Both the position numbers and the translations under genes were made by a program. From Tragulus kanchil (Eukaryota > Chordata > Mammalia > Artiodactyla > Tragulidae), in assembly GCA_022376925.1 (NCBI GenBank), contig JAIOJX010000004.1, positions 3,844,001 to 3,908,000 on the forward strand: a stretch of DNA of 64,000 nucleotides, given 5' to 3'. Position 1 is the stretch's first letter; every line of letters starts with the position of its first letter. Positions 13,817 to 25,494 of this stretch are shown piece by piece. The notes under the pieces were generated by a model. It had not been told where the DNA came from. It searched no databases and was given only the letters and a program-made list of their open reading frames with translations.

Positions 13817-14911
13817 AGCCAGGTTCTAAGGTTTACAGGGAAGCGACGGCTAATTCATGGGGATCTCTCTCTCAGTGGATCGCTATAGCCTCCGTAACTC
13901 TCTCTCTGCTCCCCTCTAGATATTTTCGCCTCTGCCTCTGTTTCTTATTTTACTCTCTCTTTCTCTCTCTTTGCCACCCTGCCCATCACACTAACACCCT
14001 AGTTAGGGGCCAAAGGGAAGAGGAGCTGGCAGGCTTCCCTGGCCGCCCACTCAGGCCAGCCCCTCTCAGCTAGGACAGCTGGTCCCCCAGCCCAGGTCTT
14101 GTCCACAGCCACTCTCTTACCCCAGGCCCCCAGAGGGCCATGGAGATTTGGTCTCCTGGGGCTCCTGTCCCAGTTTCTGCTTGTGCTCCAAGTCAAGGTG
14201 AGAGAGGCGGAGTGGGGAGGCGAGCACGGCCTGGCTTGGAGGGGAGTGGCCATGGACCTGCCCTCATTCCCCAAAATCTCCCCTCATTGCTAAAATTCTC
14301 ATTCCCAAATATTGTGGCCACATTCCCTGCCAAGTTCAACTCCTCAGTGCAGTAACTATATCTATGGCCTCGAGATCTCACCCCAAGGCCTGGGGGGTTA
14401 AGAAGAAAAAGGACTGCCATTTATAAAGATCTGAGCTCAATTCCAGTCTGAACACATATTAACTGTGTGATGGGGATGCTCAGCCCCTCTCTGAGCCTCT
14501 AGCTCCTTTTAGCTGCCACTGGAGAGGAAGGCTGTGAAGACAGAGTAGGCTGAGAGCTGCGGAGGCCTTTGGGAAATATGTAAACATGAGGCCTCTCTTT
14601 AGTTTCTAGAAGTGGAAATCAGGTGGGACTGTGACTACCCCCATCACTCCAGCTTGAACTCGGAGTCTCAGACCCTCACGCTCACCTCCTCCATTCAAGC
14701 TCACTTCACAGCCCACCACGCTGAAGCCTCATGCCAGCTCTTGCCTACAGCAGCACAGGAAGAAGGATCCAAGATCCAAACTCTCTGGGTTTCTAGCGCA
14801 CCAGTGCAAAATCTCCAAATTGCCTTGCTGGTCACATCACTCAGTGGACACATTGTCGGCCTGTAATCCCCAACCCCAGCAGATCCATGACTCACAACCC
14901 CAGGTCCCGTA

Positions 14912-14925
14912 GTGGCCCCTGGTGG
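14912..14925 (-). promoter_or_regulatory. CTCF-like motif (candidate)
   Basis: The reverse strand reads CCACCAGGGGCCAC, one mismatch from the CTCF core CCASYAGRKGGCRS. A second weaker candidate, CAGCCAGGGGGCAGC, starts at 15228. Both recur in the duplicate copy (15983-15996 and about 16299). Motif match only. Confidence 0.3.
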
Positions 14926-15075
14926 AATCTGGGGACTCCCCAGTTCTGTCCCTCTTCCTGGGGGAGTTGGGAGTGGGAGAGCGTGATGAAGTTGACTCTG
15001 AGGCAGCCACTTCTTCCCAGGAGAGAAGCAGGAGAGAAGCAGAGGGGAAGGCGGGGAGGAGAGCAGAGAGGAGGG

Positions 15076-15108
15076 GGTAATGGCTTAGCCACTAATTGCA
15101 CCATTACC
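15076..15108. promoter_or_regulatory. Inverted repeat with homeodomain-type TAAT cores
   Basis: GGTAATGG at 15076-15083 and its exact reverse complement CCATTACC at 15101-15108 flank a 17-nt spacer that contains another core, CTAATTG. Three TAAT/ATTA cores in 33 bp suggest a homeobox-factor site. The copy at 16147-16179 is part of the duplicated block. Function is inferred. Confidence 0.35.
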
Positions 15109-15488
15109 ACCTTCAGAAAAAGGAAAAAGCACTCAGTTTTGTTTCTGCGCACAATATGCTTCCCGCTTCTGCCGCCAACGTTGCTATTCAGCGGCAGCGA
15201 AGAGAGGCCTCTGCTCGGGGGGCTGCACAGCCAGGGGGCAGCAGGCAGAGCACAGGATATACCACTAGAGGCTAGAGGCGATCCCAGGCGAGAAGAGGAA
15301 GGGCTGTACCGCCACCTCTCTATCCCAGGCCCTCTAACGTGTCCCACACGTGAAAGCACAGAAACCATCCTTAGTGACCACAGAGCACACCTGAGGCATT
15401 GCCCAGAGGCCAGGAGAGGCAGCACTGTGCAGAGGTGAGAGTGACTCCATGCCCTACAGGCTATGATTGGCCGTGAGCATCCTAGCTT

Positions 15489-15580
15489 CCCTGTGCCTTG
15501 ATTTCTTAATCTGCAAAACAGAGTTAAGCATTCCCTAGCTCCAGGGCTGTTCTAAGGATTAAATGAGAGAGCACGGTGGT
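15489..15580 (+). mobile_element. MIR fragment
   Basis: Sense MIR 3' text: TGCCTTGATTTCTTAATCTG, GGGCTGTTCTAAGGATTAAA, ATGAGAGAGC. Copied at about 16560-16650. Confidence 0.65.
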
Positions 15581-16866
15581 TGACAAGTGGTAAGATGGGA
15601 AAAGATTCTTATTAAGAGACTCAGAAGTTGCTCCCACTTCACAGGGCTCTCTCTGAATCATGGAAGTACACATCACTGTTTTCACACGCCAGCACCCGGG
15701 ACTGTGACTACCCCATCACTCCAGCTTGAACTCGAGTCTCAGACCCTCACGCTCACCTCCTCCATTCAAGCTCACTTCACAGCCCACCACGCTGAAGCCT
15801 CATGCCAGCTCTTGCCTACAGCAGCACAGGAAGAAGGATCCAAGATCCAAACTCTCTGGGTTTCTAGCGCACCAGTGCAAAATCTCCAAATTGCCTTGCT
15901 GGTCACATCACTCAGTGGACACATTGTCGGCCTGTAATCCCCAACCCCAGCAGATCCATGACTCACAACCCCAGGTCCCGTAGTGGCCCCTGGTGGAATC
16001 TGGGGACTCCCCAGTTCTGTCCCTCTTCCTGGGGGAGTTGGGAGTGGGAGAGCGTGATGAAGTTGACTCTGAGGCAGCCACTTCTTCCCAGGAGAGAAGC
16101 AGGAGAGAAGCAGAGGGGAAGGCGGGGAGGAGAGCAGAGAGGAGGGGGTAATGGCTTAGCCACTAATTGCACCATTACCACCTTCAGAAAAAGGAAAAAG
16201 CACTCAGTTTTGTTTCTGCGCACAATATGCTTCCCGCTTCTGCCGCCAACGTTGCTATTCAGCGGCAGCGAAGAGAGGCCTCTGCTCGGGGGGCTGCACA
16301 GCCAGGGGGCAGCAGGCAGAGCACAGGATATACCACTAGAGGCTAGAGGCGATCCCAGGCGAGAAGAGGAAGGGCTGTACCGCCACCTCTCTATCCCAGG
16401 CCCTCTAACGTGTCCCACACGTGAAAGCACAGAAACCATCCTTAGTGACCACAGAGCGCACCTGAGGCATTGCCCAGAGGCCAGGAGAGGCAGCACTGTG
16501 CAGAGGTGAGAGTGACTCCATGCCCTACAGGCTATGATTGGCCGTGAGCATCCTAGCTTCCCTGTGCCTTGATTTCTTAATCTGCAAAACAGAGTTAAGC
16601 ATTCCCTAGCTCCAGGGCTGTTCTAAGGATTAAATGAGAGAGCACGGTGGTTGACAAGTGGTAAGATGGGAAAAGATTCTTATTAAGAGACTCAGAAGTT
16701 GCTCCCACTTCACAGGGCTCTCTCTGAATCATGGAAGTACACATCACTGTTTTCACACGCCAGCACCCCGGGTGCCATTCTCTGAGTTCCCACTGGAGTT
16801 GAGTTCAGGGTCTAACCAATCACCTTGCCCGTCCTGGTTTGCAGCATTCCCACAGGACAAATGACT

Positions 16867-19100
16867 GCGGCAGGAGGGCAGGGGCCACATGGCCTCCAGC
16901 CTGTCAGGTGCTAATATACCAGGTGCTTTAGAAGTTAACAAATAGGACAAAAGGCAACTGTGCCCAGAGGTTGTACTAATGGGAATCTAATGTTCTGAAT
17001 AAAGGAAGCGATAGTCCGGCTTGGCTTGGAGCTGGCCTGAGCTTTTCCCTTCTCCTCACCCGCTTCCTTCCTCCCCTTGAGCCCCTTCTTTCTCGGGTAT
17101 CCCGTCCTTCCTCTTCCTTCTGTCCCTTTCCCAGTTTCTACCTCCCTTCCTCTCTTTCTCTGTCTCATTCATTTCCTTCCTCCCTGTGCTGGCTTGGACC
17201 CTGTGCACACAGTGCTGGGGGATGGCAGGACCCAGGCTGTTTGGTCCTGATGCTGCAGAGATGCCTGGAGAGGATGGAGAGAGGATGAGAAGGGAGAAGA
17301 GGAAAAGGTCTCCTTGGCAACTCCCTGTTACACATACACACAAACACACCTCGGAACCTTCGCGAACCTAGAACAGGGGTGTGGGCACTGCCTCAGACAG
17401 GCACCCCCCATCCTGACTGCAACTACCGCCCTGCCAAGGAAGCACAACTGCTAATTCACCGCCTCCCCTGTGACCAAGAGGCTGGTAGCCGGGCCCAGCG
17501 GTGGAGAGCCAGCCCTGCCTGTGTGGCACTGAGCATAGGGGCTCTGATTGCATCGGAAGGCTGTTCCTGCCAGACCCCCACTCCTCAGAGAGCCCCCAGG
17601 TGTGTCCTCAGTTGCAACCTGCCTGCAGCACTAGAGAGCAGGCCCGGCCTGGTGGCCAGGGGTGAAGCCCTCAAAGACACTGAGCCTGCTAGGACACCGT
17701 AGGACAGGGAGCAGGAACTCAGGCTGGACCTCATGGAGGGGAGGGACAAACGGGGAGCAGGGCCAGGTTCCTGGGTCACAGGCAGAGGGTGACAGCCGAC
17801 TCACGTCCCACCTTCCACAGCCTCCACAGGAGCTCACGTGCCCATACCCAAGTGCCTCAGGGTCCTGCAGGGCCTGGGCAGGCACACAGAAAACGTGCCA
17901 TCCACACGGTCCCGAGGCCTGGGGCCCCAATTGGGCCGCAGAGGGTCTGGGCTGGGTGCGGCAGGAGGGCAGGGGCCACATGGCCTCCAGCCTGTCAGGT
18001 GCTAATATACCAGGTGCTTTAGAAGTTAACAAATAGGACAAAAGGCAACTGTGCCCAGAGGTTGTACTAATGGGAATCTAATGTTCTGAATAAAGGAAGC
18101 GATAGTCCGGCTTGGCTTGGAGCTGGCCTGAGCTTTTCCCTTCTCCTCACCCGCTTCCTTCCTCCCCTTGAGCCCCTTCTTTCTCGGGTATCCCGTCCTT
18201 CCTCTTCCTTCTGTCCCTTTCCCAGTTTCTACCTCCCTTCCTCTCTTTCTCTGTCTCATTCATTTCCTTCCTCCCTGTGCTGGCTTGGACCCTGTGCACA
18301 CAGTGCTGGGGGATGGCAGGACCCAGGCTGTTTGGTCCTGATGCTGCAGAGATGCCTGGAGAGGATGGAGAGGGATGAGAAGGGACAAGACGAAAAGGTC
18401 CTCTTGGCACATCCCTGTTACACATACACACAAACACACCTCGGAACCTTCGCGAACCTAGAACAGGGGTGTGGGCACTGCCTCAGACAGGCACCCCCCA
18501 TCCTGACTGCAACTACCGCCCTGCCAAGGAAGCACAACTGCTAATTCACCGCCTCCCCTGTGACCAAGAGGCTGGTAGCCGGGCCCAGCGGTGGAGAGCC
18601 AGCCCTGCCTGTGTGGCACTGAGCATAGGGGCTCTGATTGCATCGGAAGGCTGTTCCTGCCAGACCCCCACTCCTCAGAGAGCCCCCAGGTGTGTCCTCA
18701 GTTGCAACCTGCCTGCAGCACTAGAGAGCAGGCCCCGGCCTGGTGGCCAGGGGTGAAGCCCTCAAAGACACTGAGCCTGCTAGGACACCGTAGGACAGGG
18801 AGCAGGAACTCAGGCTGGACCTCATGGAGGGGAGGGACAAACGGGGAGCAGGGCCAGGTTCCTGGGTCACAGGCAGAGGGTGACAGCCGACTCACGTCCC
18901 ACCTTCCACAGCCTCCACAGGAGCTCACGTGCCCATACCCAAGTGCCTCAGGGTCCTGCAGGGCCTGGGCAGGCACACAGAAAACGTGCCATCCACACGG
19001 TCCCCGCGAGGCCTGTCCCATTAAGGGCAGTGAGCATGGGGGCAGAACTGGTGGAAAGTGGGCCAAGAGAAATGATCCTGCAGAGGGTCTGGGCTGGGTG
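16867..19100 (+). repeat. Direct duplication D6, period 1091
   Basis: Copy 1 is 16867-17957 and copy 2 is 17958-19100. The end of copy 1 (17907-17957) is a shortened, garbled form of 19003-19100, lacking roughly 50 bases. Its mid-part also shows clustered small differences (17281-17335 against 18370-18420). Confidence 0.93.
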
Positions 19101-21233
19101 GAGAGCGATTTGGTTCACTAACTCCAGTGAGTGAGGTCAGCCTCGCACTCAGAAGGGAAAGGAGGCAGGGGCAGCTCTGTCCCCTGAGGTGTCCCCCAGA
19201 GGTGGCATTCCTTGCAGGGGAGACAGAAGCAGGAAACCAAGGGACAGAGGACAATAGCTCCTGGGCCCACATCTGCACAGCACAGCGTGCAGCTCAAGGA
19301 GCCGGGTTCAAGTCCTGCCACGGTTAGTGAGTGCTTACAGCGGGTCCTCCTTTCCGCTGAGGCCTCCATGGTTTCCTGAGAAACGTAAAGACAGGATGTT
19401 CCTTCACTGACTCCAAGGACATGAGAAACAGTTCTTTCTACTTTAGAGCCAAGCCCTGTGCTAAGCACTTTACATACTGCACTATTTTTGTACCTCACAG
19501 CAAATGTCCGTGAGATTGGTGCAATCGTCACCCATTTTGCAGAGAAGTGGCAAGGCTGACTGGTCAAGGGCCTGTTTGACTTCAGCGCCCCTGCCCCGTG
19601 TTCTCAGGACCCCACCAGGCTGGACAGGCCCTGAGCCACGCCAGTCCCTCACAGACAGGGGACTGAGGCCAGAGAGAGGAAGTCGCCCAAGTCAGCGGCA
19701 GTCAGGACGACGATCCAGAACGCCTGCCTCCCACAGCAGTGCCCCTTCCCTTATCCTCCTCTGCCTCCCCCTTTTCCTGCATTCACAGCTCCTTTCCCAG
19801 GTCCCAAGGAGCCCAACAAGTACCAACCAAGAGGAATAAATGGAACCAAAGCCTGGGAGATTCCCAGAGTCCTGATCCTCCAGCCAGATTAGGGTTCTCC
19901 CCTGGCACCTAAGGGCCCAGTCATCCCTGCCCAGGATACCACAGACGGGGTCCAGCTCGGATAGGCGCCCCATCTAGTCGGCAGTTCTGCTGCCATCTGG
20001 TCCAGTCAAGGGGAAAAGACGGGGCCTGTCCGGCATATCCGGGCTCTATTCCCCCAAATACATGACCAGGGGCCAGAGCAGCATCTGGTCTGCCCACCCT
20101 TCTGCCCATCCACACGGTCCCCCGTATGAGGCCTGTCCCATTAAGGGCAGTGAGCATGGGGGCAGAACTGGTGGAAAGTGGGCCAAGAGAAATGATCCTG
20201 CAGAGGGTCTGGGCTGGGTGGAGAGCGATTTGGTTCACTAACTCCAGTGAGTGAGGTCAGCCTCGCACTCAAAAGGGGAAAGGAGGCAGGGGCAGCTCTG
20301 TCCCCTGAGGTGTCCCCCAGAGGTGGCATTCCTTGCAGGGGAGACAGAAGCAGGAAACCAAGGGACAGAGGACAATAGCTCCTGGGCCCACATCTGCACA
20401 GCACAGCGTGCAGCTCAAGGAGCCGGGTTCAAGTCCTGCCACGGTTAGTGAGTGCTTACAGCGGGTCCTCCTTTCCGCTGAGGCCTCCATGGTTTCCTGA
20501 GAAACGTAAAGACAGGATGTTCCTTCACTGACTCCAAGGACATGAGAAACAGTTCTTTCTACTTTAGAGCCAAGCCCTGTGCTAAGCACTTTACATACTG
20601 CACTATTTTTGTACCTCACAGCAAATGTCCGTGAGATTGGTGCAATCGTCACCCATTTTGCAGAGAAGTGGCAAGGCTGACTGGTCAAGGGCCTGTTTGA
20701 CTTCAGCGCCCCTGCCCCGTGTTCTCAGGACCCCACCAGGCTGGACAGGCCCTGAGCCACGCCAGTCCCTCACAGACAGGGGACTGAGGCCAGAGAGAGG
20801 AAGTCGCCCAAGTCAGCGGCAGTCAGGACGACGATCCAGAACGCCTGCCTCCCACAGCAGTGCCCCTTCCCTTATCCTCCTCTGCCTCCCCCTTTTCCTG
20901 CATTCACAGCTCCTTTCCCAGGTCCCAAGGAGCCCAACAAGTACCAACCAAGAGGAATAAATGGAACCAAAGCCTGGGAGATTCCCAGAGTCCTGATCCT
21001 CCAGCCAGATTAGGGTTCTCCCCTGGCACCTAAGGGCCCAGTCATCCCTGCCCAGGATACCACAGACGGGGTCCAGCTCGGATAGGGGCGCCCCATCTAG
21101 TCGGCAGTTCTGCTGCCATCTGGTCCAGTCAAGGGGAAAAGACGGGGCCTGTCCGGCATATCCGGGCTCTATTCCCCCAAATACATGACCAGGGGCCAGA
21201 GCAGCATCTGGTCTGCCCACCCTTCTGCCCATC
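18992..21233 (+). repeat. Direct duplication D7, period about 1121
   Basis: Copy 1 is 18992-20110 and copy 2 is 20111-21233. The first 30 bases of copy 2 carry extra bases (CCCCGTAT against CCCGCG). This duplication overlaps the right end of D6. Confidence 0.95.
19270..19560. mobile_element. MIR-like fragments
   Basis: AGCCGGGTTCAAGTCCTGCC is a sense MIR head, and CTGTGCTAAGCACTTTACAT with CCCATTTTGCAGAGAAG is antisense MIR text, so two old fragments lie close together. Copied at about 20390-20680. Confidence 0.5.
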
Positions 21234-22611
21234 CCCACCAGAGATGCTCTGGGCATCTGCCTGGTGATGCCACACAGGGGCCTGATGCAGAGTTCAGACC
21301 CAGGTGCCTTGGCTGGCTGTGGGCGGGGGGGTAGGCAAGAGCCACAGGGGGCGGGAGGAAGGAGACCGGGGAACGTGCTGATTGCTGGCCAGAGCAGAAG
21401 CCACGGAAAGCAGGCTGAGCCTCTCGTCACAGTGTCCTGAGCAAGAGGTGCACCTCATCCTGAGACCCTCCGTCCATCCCAGGCCCCGGCCAGCGACCAG
21501 CACCCTGATTAGGTAGGCCTGGGGTCTGCTGGGCTATGGACAGGGTCGCAGGCTGAACCTGAGTGGGGTCCCTGGCCTGTTTGCTGGTTCCTGGGTTGGG
21601 CAGGAGACTGAGGCAGATGAGCTCTAGGCTGGATTGAAGATAAAAATTGAGCCACCTTCTCAGGGCACTGAGAGCAGGCATCAGCCCAAGCCCCCTGTCC
21701 CAGATGAACTCCCTGTGTTTGGGGCAAGGTGGGCCCCAGAGGGGATGCCTTGATGCCTAAGGATGAGCAGAAATCGGCCCTGTACGGTTCTGCACTTGGG
21801 GCCCCCAAAGGCAGGGACCCAGGCAGAGAAGGCGAGCTGAAGCTGGAGGTGGGGCCGCTCAGACAGCCACCTTAGCAGATGCAGGAGAGGCCTCTGCTCC
21901 ACTGGTGTGAGCCTGGGTGGCAGGGGAGCCCTGGCTCTGTACCACTCTGCAAGGGCCCAGCCTGCACAGCTGGGACAAGGGCCCCACAGAGCTGCCAGCC
22001 CGGGGATATGCTGGACCCAGGACTGCAGAGTTCCTCTCTGGAGCAGGTGGAAAGCCAGGTAGCTGGAACCCAGAGGCCTCAGCCGGTCATGGCCCATCAT
22101 GACCGGCATCAACTTCCTGGAGACAGAGCAGGGTTCTGGCTAGGGGAAGCTAGAATAGGGGAATGAGAGCAGGGTAGGCAGGAAGGGGCTCAGGACGTAG
22201 AGGTCACCTCCACCGTTCAGCCCCAGCCAGACCCTCACTCCCGGGCCCAACCACACTCGGCAGGAGGGCGGCCACTCTGTGACCAAGTCTTGAACCCCGC
22301 TCCCTGCACCACACCCGGCCCACCCCACCCGTCCCGCTCATCCACACGCTGACGAGTCCTAACAGGCCTCCTTTGCCAGAGACAAAAATAACTATTTTCA
22401 AAATTCACAGCAGGGCTTTCGCCTACACACACTGCACCGACTGGAAGCTGAAAGGAGATATGCAGAACGCAATGTGCGGATAGAGGCCTGCTACCCAGCC
22501 AGCGGGCCCTGAAACCCCCACGCCCCTCCTCCCCACCGCCCAGCCTATGTCACCCCAACACACACACACAGACCCAGCGCCACCCAGAACGCCCAGGGGA
22601 AGGGCTCTCCG

Positions 22612-22712
22612 CTCATCTATTATATGTGGGGACAGTGAGGCCCAGAGGGGGCCCGGGGTCACACAGTGGATCTACGGCAGGACTGGGCCAGAACCCACAC
22701 GTTCTGTACCCT
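22612..22712 (-). mobile_element. MIR fragment
   Basis: Antisense MIR text around GTGAGGCCCAGAGGGG and GGTCACACAGTGG. A related fragment lies at about 22880-23000. Confidence 0.5.
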
Positions 22713-23469
22713 GGACAGGCCAGGCCGCCCACCTCCTCTCCCATTCCCAGGACCAACAGTGAGGGCACGCCTGGCCCAGGACGCACATGCACACACCCAC
22801 GTGAACTCACAACAGCACAACAACCCTTGCCTCTGTGTTCCTGCATTTTAATCAAGTTCACGGTTCCTCCACAACCATTACCGCAGCCAGTTCTCCACAG
22901 GCCTGTGAGGTAGGCAGAGCCAGGGCTAGCATCCCCGTGTGCAGGTGGGGACATCGAGCCCCAGGGAAGAGCAGAACCCAGACGTTCTGATGGTTGGTGC
23001 AGGGCTCCTGCCGCAGCCGTTTCCACTAGCTTTGATCCTGCAGCAGCTAACAGCCAGGCCCAGTCCTCCCCTTCCCTCCCCAGGAAGGAGAGCTCACCAC
23101 CACTGCCACCTCAAGTCTGTTCCCAAGACTGGCCCAGGACACATGAGGATCCAGGAAGGCCCCAGGTCCCTGCACCTCCAACCCAAGCACTCAGAGGACG
23201 GCTTCAGACAACGGTCAGATCACCATGCCTCAGCTCAGGTCCAGGCCTGGAGCTGCCTCTGGGTGGCCCCTCAGCCAAGAAGTCTCCACAGAGGTCCAGG
23301 GTTCAAGGGCAAGACCTTAGGTGAGCTGGGAGATGACAGAGTCAGTGGGAACTCCACCATGGTCCCAGGCACCAGGTCCACACCACACAGTGATGGCCAT
23401 TAGAGCTCAGAGGTCAACAGGGCAAGCTGACGGAGAGGTCACACTGGCATCCTGGGGGGCCCAGTCTCA

Positions 23470-23475
23470 TTTATT
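23470..23475 (-). terminator. ARSI: Candidate ARSI polyadenylation signal AATAAA
   Basis: The minus strand reads GAATAAATGAG about 157 nt after the ARSI stop codon, giving a short 3' UTR. It is the first canonical AATAAA seen downstream of the stop; the cleavage site and alternative signals cannot be determined. Confidence 0.5.
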
Positions 23476-23631
23476 CTCCCCCACGCCTCAAACCAAACTA
23501 CCTGCCCTTCAACTGAGACCATCTATGCCCCCCATTTCCCTGAAGATAAGGGCTTGATCTGGAGCGCCTCCCTGGCGAGGAGCAGGGTCAGGCTTGCGTG
23601 GAGAAGTATCTCACTGACCCCCAACCCCCCG

Positions 23632-25036
23632 TCAGATCCGGTGGGACATCAGCCTGGTGTTGAGTTTACGGAAAAAGGACCTCAGCTTGCAGATCTTGCA
23701 TTTTTTCTTGCGGCGCCCCCTGGACAGGCTTCGAGCTCTGCCTTCCGCCTCCTCTTCCTCTTCTTCCTCATCACTGGCCCAAGGCCCCCAGGCACCCCCA
23801 TTGAAGTCAGGATGGGCCCGAGGATTCTCAGCCGGGTAGCGCACAGGGATAGCTGTGCGGTTATAGTCCACCAAGCGGGCCAGCAGCGCTCGGACAACAT
23901 CCGGTCGCTGGCCAGCGAGGTCCTCCCTTTCATAGGGATCAGCACTGATGTTGAACAGCCACACAGCCTGACGGGCGCTGGCCATCCGCTCCAGGTTCCA
24001 CCAGCTGCCAGGGAAGGCGGCCAGCGTCTGCGGAGGGATCCAATCGCCATAGCCAGGGTCTCCCGTCAGCAGCTTCCACTCGCCCACGCGGATGGCAGCC
24101 TGCACAGCGGTGTTCCAGATGCCGAAGCCGCCCTCCAGGGAGCCGTGCGGGGCATGGTTGTAGAGCGGGTCAATGTTGTGCAGGATCTCCGTGCGCGGTG
24201 AAGCCCGGCCCTCGCTGATGGCTGGCCACACGTCATAGCCGTCCAGCCCATCAGTCGCCGAGGCAGTGCCACCTGCCAGACCCACCAGAGTTGGGTACCA
24301 GTCAGTGATGTGCACCAGCGCCCGGCTTGTCCGTCGCTTTCGCTTGAGCAGGGGGCTGTGGACGAAGCCCAGGCCCCGCACGCCCCCCTCCCAGTAAGTG
24401 CCCTTGCGTCCTCGCAGGGGCCAGTTGCTGCCTCCCGAGAAAGTCTGGCCACCGTTGTCACTGGAGAAGATGATGACACTGTTGTTGTAGAAACCGTAGC
24501 GCTTGAGGGCCCAGGTGATGTTGCGCACGGCCTCATCCATGCAGGTCACCATGGCCGCGTACTTCCGCCGCGCCACGTTGCCCATGGTGCGGTAGCGGTA
24601 CAGGTACTCGCGAGGGGACTGCAGGGGCGTATGGACCGCCTGGAAGGCCACGTAGAGGAAGAGGGGCCGCCGGGGGCTGTGGTTGGCCAGGAGGTGGCTG
24701 ACGCGCTGGGCGTAGAGCAGGGTGGAGTACTGGCCGCTGAGCCCCCAAGCCACACTCTCGCCCTCGTGCAGGTCGAAGCCGCACACGCCCGGGCCGTCAC
24801 AGTTGTCGTAGGTGTAGTAGTCCACGTTGCCCGTGAGCGAGCCCAGGAAGGTGTCAAAGCCCCGGCGGGTGGGCAGGCACTCCTTCCGGTAGAAGCCCAG
24901 GTGCCACTTGCCCACCATGTGGGTCGAGTAGCCCAGCGCCTGCAGCTTCTGCGGTAGCGTCACCTGGTCCAGGGGCAGGCAGTTGGGCTGCCGAGGCCGG
25001 ATGATGGAGTGCTGAAGTCCCGTGTGGATCTGGTAT
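23632..25036 (-). CDS. ARSI: ARSI coding exon 2 (arylsulfatase I, residues 104-571)
   Basis: This exon carries most of arylsulfatase I, a formylglycine-dependent sulfatase of the secretory pathway that hydrolyses sulfate esters. It begins after a CAG acceptor (25037-25039 on the plus strand), completes Arg104 and continues YQIHTG. Sulfatase features are intact: GKWHLG at 146-151 (second signature, with Lys147 and His149), the HTP motif with His239, SSDNGG at 295-300 with metal ligands Asp297 and Asn298, and RKGTYWEGG around Lys315. N-glycosylation sequons lie at Asn276 and Asn288, with further NIS and NRT sequons later. After the catalytic domain come an acidic Glu run and a basic Cys-containing tail ending MSHRI before TGA at 23634-23632. 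With exon 1 the protein is 571 residues; human ARSI is 569, the difference lying in the acidic run. No frameshift is seen. ARSJ and ARSB are the closest relatives, but the C-terminal tail and location identify ARSI. Confidence 0.97.
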
Positions 25037-25151
25037 CTGGCAGGAGGCGGCAAGGACACAGAAGTCACCGGTGAGCCAAAATCCCAACCCCCAGCCCCCA
25101 ACTCAAAGTGGGCTCAGTTCCCAGCACTACCAGCAAGCAAAACAATCAGGT

Positions 25152-25315
25152 GTGCTTAGGCCCTCAGTCATGCCTGACTCTCTGTGACCCCGTGGACTGC
25201 AGCCCGCCAGGCCTCCATCCATGGGGCTCTCCAGGCAAGGACACTGGAGCGGGTTGCCATGCCCTCCTCCAGGGGATCTTCCCAACCCGAGGATGGAACC
25301 CAGGTCTCCTGCACA
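25152..25315 (+). mobile_element. Bov-A-type SINE (BovB-derived)
   Basis: The run CTGTGACCCCGTGGACTGCA, then GCCAGGCCTCCATCCATGG, CTCCAGGCAAGGACACTGGA, GGGGATCTTCCCAACCC and CAGGTCTCCTGCA is the Bov-A/Bov-A2 order. This family is confined to ruminants and is the best taxonomic marker in the window. It lies 115 bp intronic of the ARSI exon 2 acceptor. Confidence 0.88.
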
Positions 25316-25334
25316 GCACTTCAAATGCATTAGT

Positions 25335-25480
25335 TCATTGAAGCCTCAAAATCAACTGAAGCAGGTATTTGTCAAGTTGCAAATAAGGAGGCTGAAGCTC
25401 AGAATGGTTAAGCCACTCAGGCAATGTCACACAGCTAGGAAGTTGAGAAGCTAAGAGCTGAACCCAGGCTAATCATGACA
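25335..25480 (-). mobile_element. MIR fragment
   Basis: Antisense MIR: GAGGCTGAAGCTCAGAATGG, GTCACACAGCTAGGAAGTTG and GAACCCAGGC in order. Confidence 0.7.
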
Positions 25481-25494
25481 ACAACCATAATAAA

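Larger units (their letters stand above)
14625..16768 (+). repeat. Direct duplication D5, about 1072 bp
   Basis: Copy 1 is 14625-15697 and copy 2 is 15698-16768, abutting directly. Two single-base indels lie within the first 40 bases of copy 2; the bodies are nearly identical. Confidence 0.95.
13830..23469. other. CAMK2A-ARSI intergenic region
   Basis: No gene is supported here. The region includes a pyrimidine-rich tract (about 13907-13975), three of the 1.1-kb duplications, MIR fragments and a possible conserved regulatory block (about 14900-15300, copied at 15970-16370) holding a homeodomain-type inverted repeat and CTCF-like motifs. Removing duplicate copies shortens the interval from about 10 kb to about 6.5 kb, close to my recollection of the human CAMK2A-ARSI gap (about 6 kb). 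Confidence 0.6.

Noticed and set aside
19300..19320. tRNA-like B box GGGTTCAAGTCC
   Set aside because: It is the conserved tRNA-derived head of an MIR; no A box and no cloverleaf.
23554..24957. Two 215-codon plus-strand ORFs opposite ARSI exon 2
   Set aside because: They are antisense shadows of the GC-rich ARSI coding sequence and show no family motif.
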